Positions 6,311 to 7,667 of a DNA stretch of 7,667 nucleotides are shown in pieces. The stretch spans positions 1-7,667 of the forward strand of contig JAJRVG010000223.1 in NCBI GenBank assembly GCA_021545595.1, read 5' to 3'. The translations under genes and the position numbers were made by a program. The first letter of the stretch is position 1, and each line of letters starts with the position of its first letter. Under the pieces are notes generated by a model. It was not told where the DNA came from. It searched no databases and saw nothing but the letters and a program-made list of their open reading frames with translations. Source of the DNA: Zetaproteobacteria bacterium. Its GTDB lineage: Bacteria; Pseudomonadota; Zetaproteobacteria; Mariprofundales; Mariprofundaceae.

Positions 6311-6326
6311 AGTGATCGGCATCACT
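6311..6326 (-). terminator. Hairpin after rsmE (possible weak terminator)
   Basis: AGTGAT-(4 nt)-ATCACT is a perfect 6-bp stem with a 4-nt loop, 11 nt beyond the rsmE stop on the minus strand. The strand downstream carries only a TTTT, about ten nt away, so termination would be weak. An operator for the downstream NERD gene is the alternative reading. The 99-nt rsmE-NERD spacer holds nothing else clear apart from the NERD ribosome-binding site and its hairpin. Confidence 0.35.
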
Positions 6327-6337
6327 GGAACATGAAT

Positions 6338-7060
6338 TTAGTTGAGAATGGCCTGAATAGCAGCTGTCAGGGCAGGTGCCACAGTCTCTGTGCGCATAAC
6401 ACGGGGGCCGAAGATGAGAGGAGAGAATCCAAGGCTGGAGAGCCTCTCCAGGTCACGCCTGCTCCAACCACCCTCAGGACCAATAGCCAGCGTAATATCG
6501 GAGGCAGCTGAGATGCTTTTCTTTACCTCCTTCCACGCTTCTGCTGCTTCCGGATGCAGTGTGTAGGCATTGCCAACGGGCTGAAGGTTTTTGAGTGACG
6601 GGCACCATGTCAATGCAGGAATGGCGGTGCGTTCACTCTGTTCGGCGGCTTCAATGATGATTCTCTGCCATCGATCCAGACGACTCTGCAGCTTCTTCTC
6701 TGCCAGCTTGAATTGGGAACGCTCACTGTTGGCGATCTGAAAGCTTGCTACACCCAGCTCGGTACATTTCTGCAGTACGGCTTCGATTTTTTCACTTTTG
6801 TTGGCACACTGGATGATGTGGACCCGGATCGGCATCTCACGATTTGCATCAATAAACGCCTCGATAAGGCAGCTGGAACGGGATTTGGAGAGCTGCGAGA
6901 TTGTGGCCCGGTACTCCCCGCCATGGCCGTTGAAAAGCGTTATTCCGTCACCACTTCCCAGACGCATAACATGGCGAAGGTAGTGGGCCTGGTCTGCAGG
7001 GATTAAGACTTCCCGGCCAGTTTGAAGGTCACTGTTAAGGAACAGTCGGCAGTGTGGCAT
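6338..7060 (-). CDS. rsmE: 16S rRNA (uracil-1498-N3)-methyltransferase
   Basis: A 240-residue SPOUT-class (trefoil-knot) methyltransferase that uses SAM to methylate N3 of U1498 in 16S rRNA of the assembled 30S subunit. The N-terminal PUA-like domain (about 1-75) contains the typical AHYLRHVMRLGSGDGITLFNG (25-45). The methyltransferase domain shows ANKSEKIEAVLQKCTELGV (86-104), ERSQ (113-116), EAAEQSER (137-144), the SAM-binding loop LAIGPEGGWS (191-200), and the knot signature FGPRVMRTETVAPA (217-230). Length is normal for the family. An in-frame stop lies 42 nt upstream with no other ATG or GTG between, so this start is the only standard choice. The bases before it (GAATTCCCCC) contain no Shine-Dalgarno sequence. 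It is divergent from ubiC and stands 99 nt upstream of the NERD gene, possibly co-transcribed with it. Confidence 0.96.
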   Translation of the reverse strand: MPHCRLFLNSDLQTGREVLIPADQAHYLRHVMRLGSGDGITLFNGHGGEYRATISQLSKSRSSCLIEAFIDANREMPIRVHIIQCANKSEKIEAVLQKCTELGVASFQIANSERSQFKLAEKKLQSRLDRWQRIIIEAAEQSERTAIPALTWCPSLKNLQPVGNAYTLHPEAAEAWKEVKKSISAASDITLAIGPEGGWSRRDLERLSSLGFSPLIFGPRVMRTETVAPALTAAIQAILN

Positions 7061-7148
7061 GGGGGAATTCGGCCTGAAATGGTGTTGCTCTGCAAGGTTT
7101 CATATCGCCCGCTCTTGACCCCCGCAGTGCATGCCCCAAGATGCGCAG
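7061..7148. promoter_or_regulatory. Divergent rsmE/ubiC intergenic region
   Basis: This short spacer (70 or 88 nt, depending on the ubiC start) must hold start signals for two divergent genes. I see no well-spaced -35/-10 pair; TTGCTC (7085-7090) and CATATC (7101-7106) on the plus strand are only 10 nt apart. Neither gene has a good Shine-Dalgarno sequence next to its ATG. Confidence 0.4.
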
Positions 7149-7667
7149 ATGTTTTTTGGATCATTGGAAAAGCAGCAATGGACGCCTGTCCGTCAATGGC
7201 GGTCAGGTGATGCCGGAGTTTCAAGGGATGTCGCCGCAGTGTTGACCACGGTCGGGTCACTGACCCGCTTTCTGGAACGGCATTACGGCATGAGGCTAAC
7301 GGTGCGCCTGCATGATCAGTTTGTTGATCGTGCCAGCCATGATGAGGCGGCACTTCTGGATTTCTCTGCCGGTTCACCATGTCTGAGAAGACGGGTATCG
7401 CTTCTGCACCGGGATTCGGTGATGTTCGATGCTGAGTCGGTTCTGCCACTGGAGGATCTTCCCGCAGACCTGATGAATGAGCTGCAGGAGGGGAAGCGTC
7501 CTCTGGGGAATCTGCTGCTCGATCGTGGGCTTTCACTCTCCCGCTCTGATCTGAGTGTGGTGCAGATGGCCGGCGAGGGTGTCCATGCCGGTCGCTGGGG
7601 GCGGCGCTCTGTTTTGCGCTCGCCATCCGGAACGCGGGCGCTGGTGGTCGAGGTGTTCCACCCTGAG
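7149..7667 (+). CDS. ubiC: Chorismate lyase (partial, runs off right edge)
   Basis: The frame stays open for 173 codons to the window end. The product converts chorismate to 4-hydroxybenzoate plus pyruvate, the first committed step of ubiquinone synthesis, in the cytoplasm. Against E. coli UbiC (about 165 residues) it shows W11-TPVRQW at the start, VGSLTRFLERHYG (35-47), LTVRLHDQFVDR (50-61), LRRRVSLL (79-86, R81 matching catalytic R76), AESVLP (95-100), GKRPLGNLLL (115-124), AGRWGRRSVLR (147-157) and VVEVFHPE (166-173, E168 matching catalytic E155). Only a few C-terminal residues should be missing. An in-frame ATG at 7131, six codons upstream, is an alternative start; neither has a good ribosome-binding site, and a stop at 7116 bounds both. 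E96 replaces the arginine expected in the A/G-R-T/S-V segment. Divergent from rsmE; ubiA often follows ubiC but lies outside the window. Confidence 0.9.
   Translation, partial: MFFGSLEKQQWTPVRQWRSGDAGVSRDVAAVLTTVGSLTRFLERHYGMRLTVRLHDQFVDRASHDEAALLDFSAGSPCLRRRVSLLHRDSVMFDAESVLPLEDLPADLMNELQEGKRPLGNLLLDRGLSLSRSDLSVVQMAGEGVHAGRWGRRSVLRSPSGTRALVVEVFHPE

Noticed and set aside
7003..7626. 207-codon minus-strand open frame
   Set aside because: It runs antisense to ubiC, which has clear catalytic motifs, and overlaps the rsmE start. Its Pro/His/Ser/Arg-rich composition is typical of an antisense shadow frame.

Overview
The window holds ordinary housekeeping genes of a Gram-negative, ubiquinone-making proteobacterium with mid-range GC. 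The combination of HemX/HemY, a zinc-type HemB, RsmE, UbiC and a long RecQ fits a gammaproteobacterium or a related lineage such as the Zetaproteobacteria. The sequence alone does not settle the taxon. I see no phage, insertion sequence, CRISPR array, tRNA or rRNA.

Layout. Positions 1-3063 (minus strand) hold a tight haem-biosynthesis operon in the order hemD, hemB, hemX, hemY, with hemY running off the left edge. Junctions are 2 nt, 3 nt and a 4-nt ATGA overlap. hemB makes porphobilinogen and hemD closes the tetrapyrrole ring. hemX and hemY encode membrane-anchored proteins of the same pathway. hemC, the usual gene before hemD, is absent here, and hemB occupies an unusual position inside the cluster. 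A 238-nt divergent spacer (3064-3301) follows. It contains a palindrome and two interleaved 9-bp inverted repeats. recQ (3302-5467, plus) encodes a full RecQ helicase with a C-terminal helix-turn-helix extension. It converges on a minus-strand gene (5495-6238) for a membrane protein with a NERD-type nuclease fold that has lost the expected E-x-K catalytic residues. Upstream of that on the same strand is rsmE (6338-7060), a 16S rRNA methyltransferase. Divergent from rsmE, ubiC (chorismate lyase, first step of ubiquinone synthesis) runs off the right edge.

The most interesting points are the apparently catalytically dead NERD membrane protein, the hemDBXY gene order with a repeated translation-start context, and the interleaved inverted repeats between hemD and recQ. 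I found no convincing new multi-gene system.
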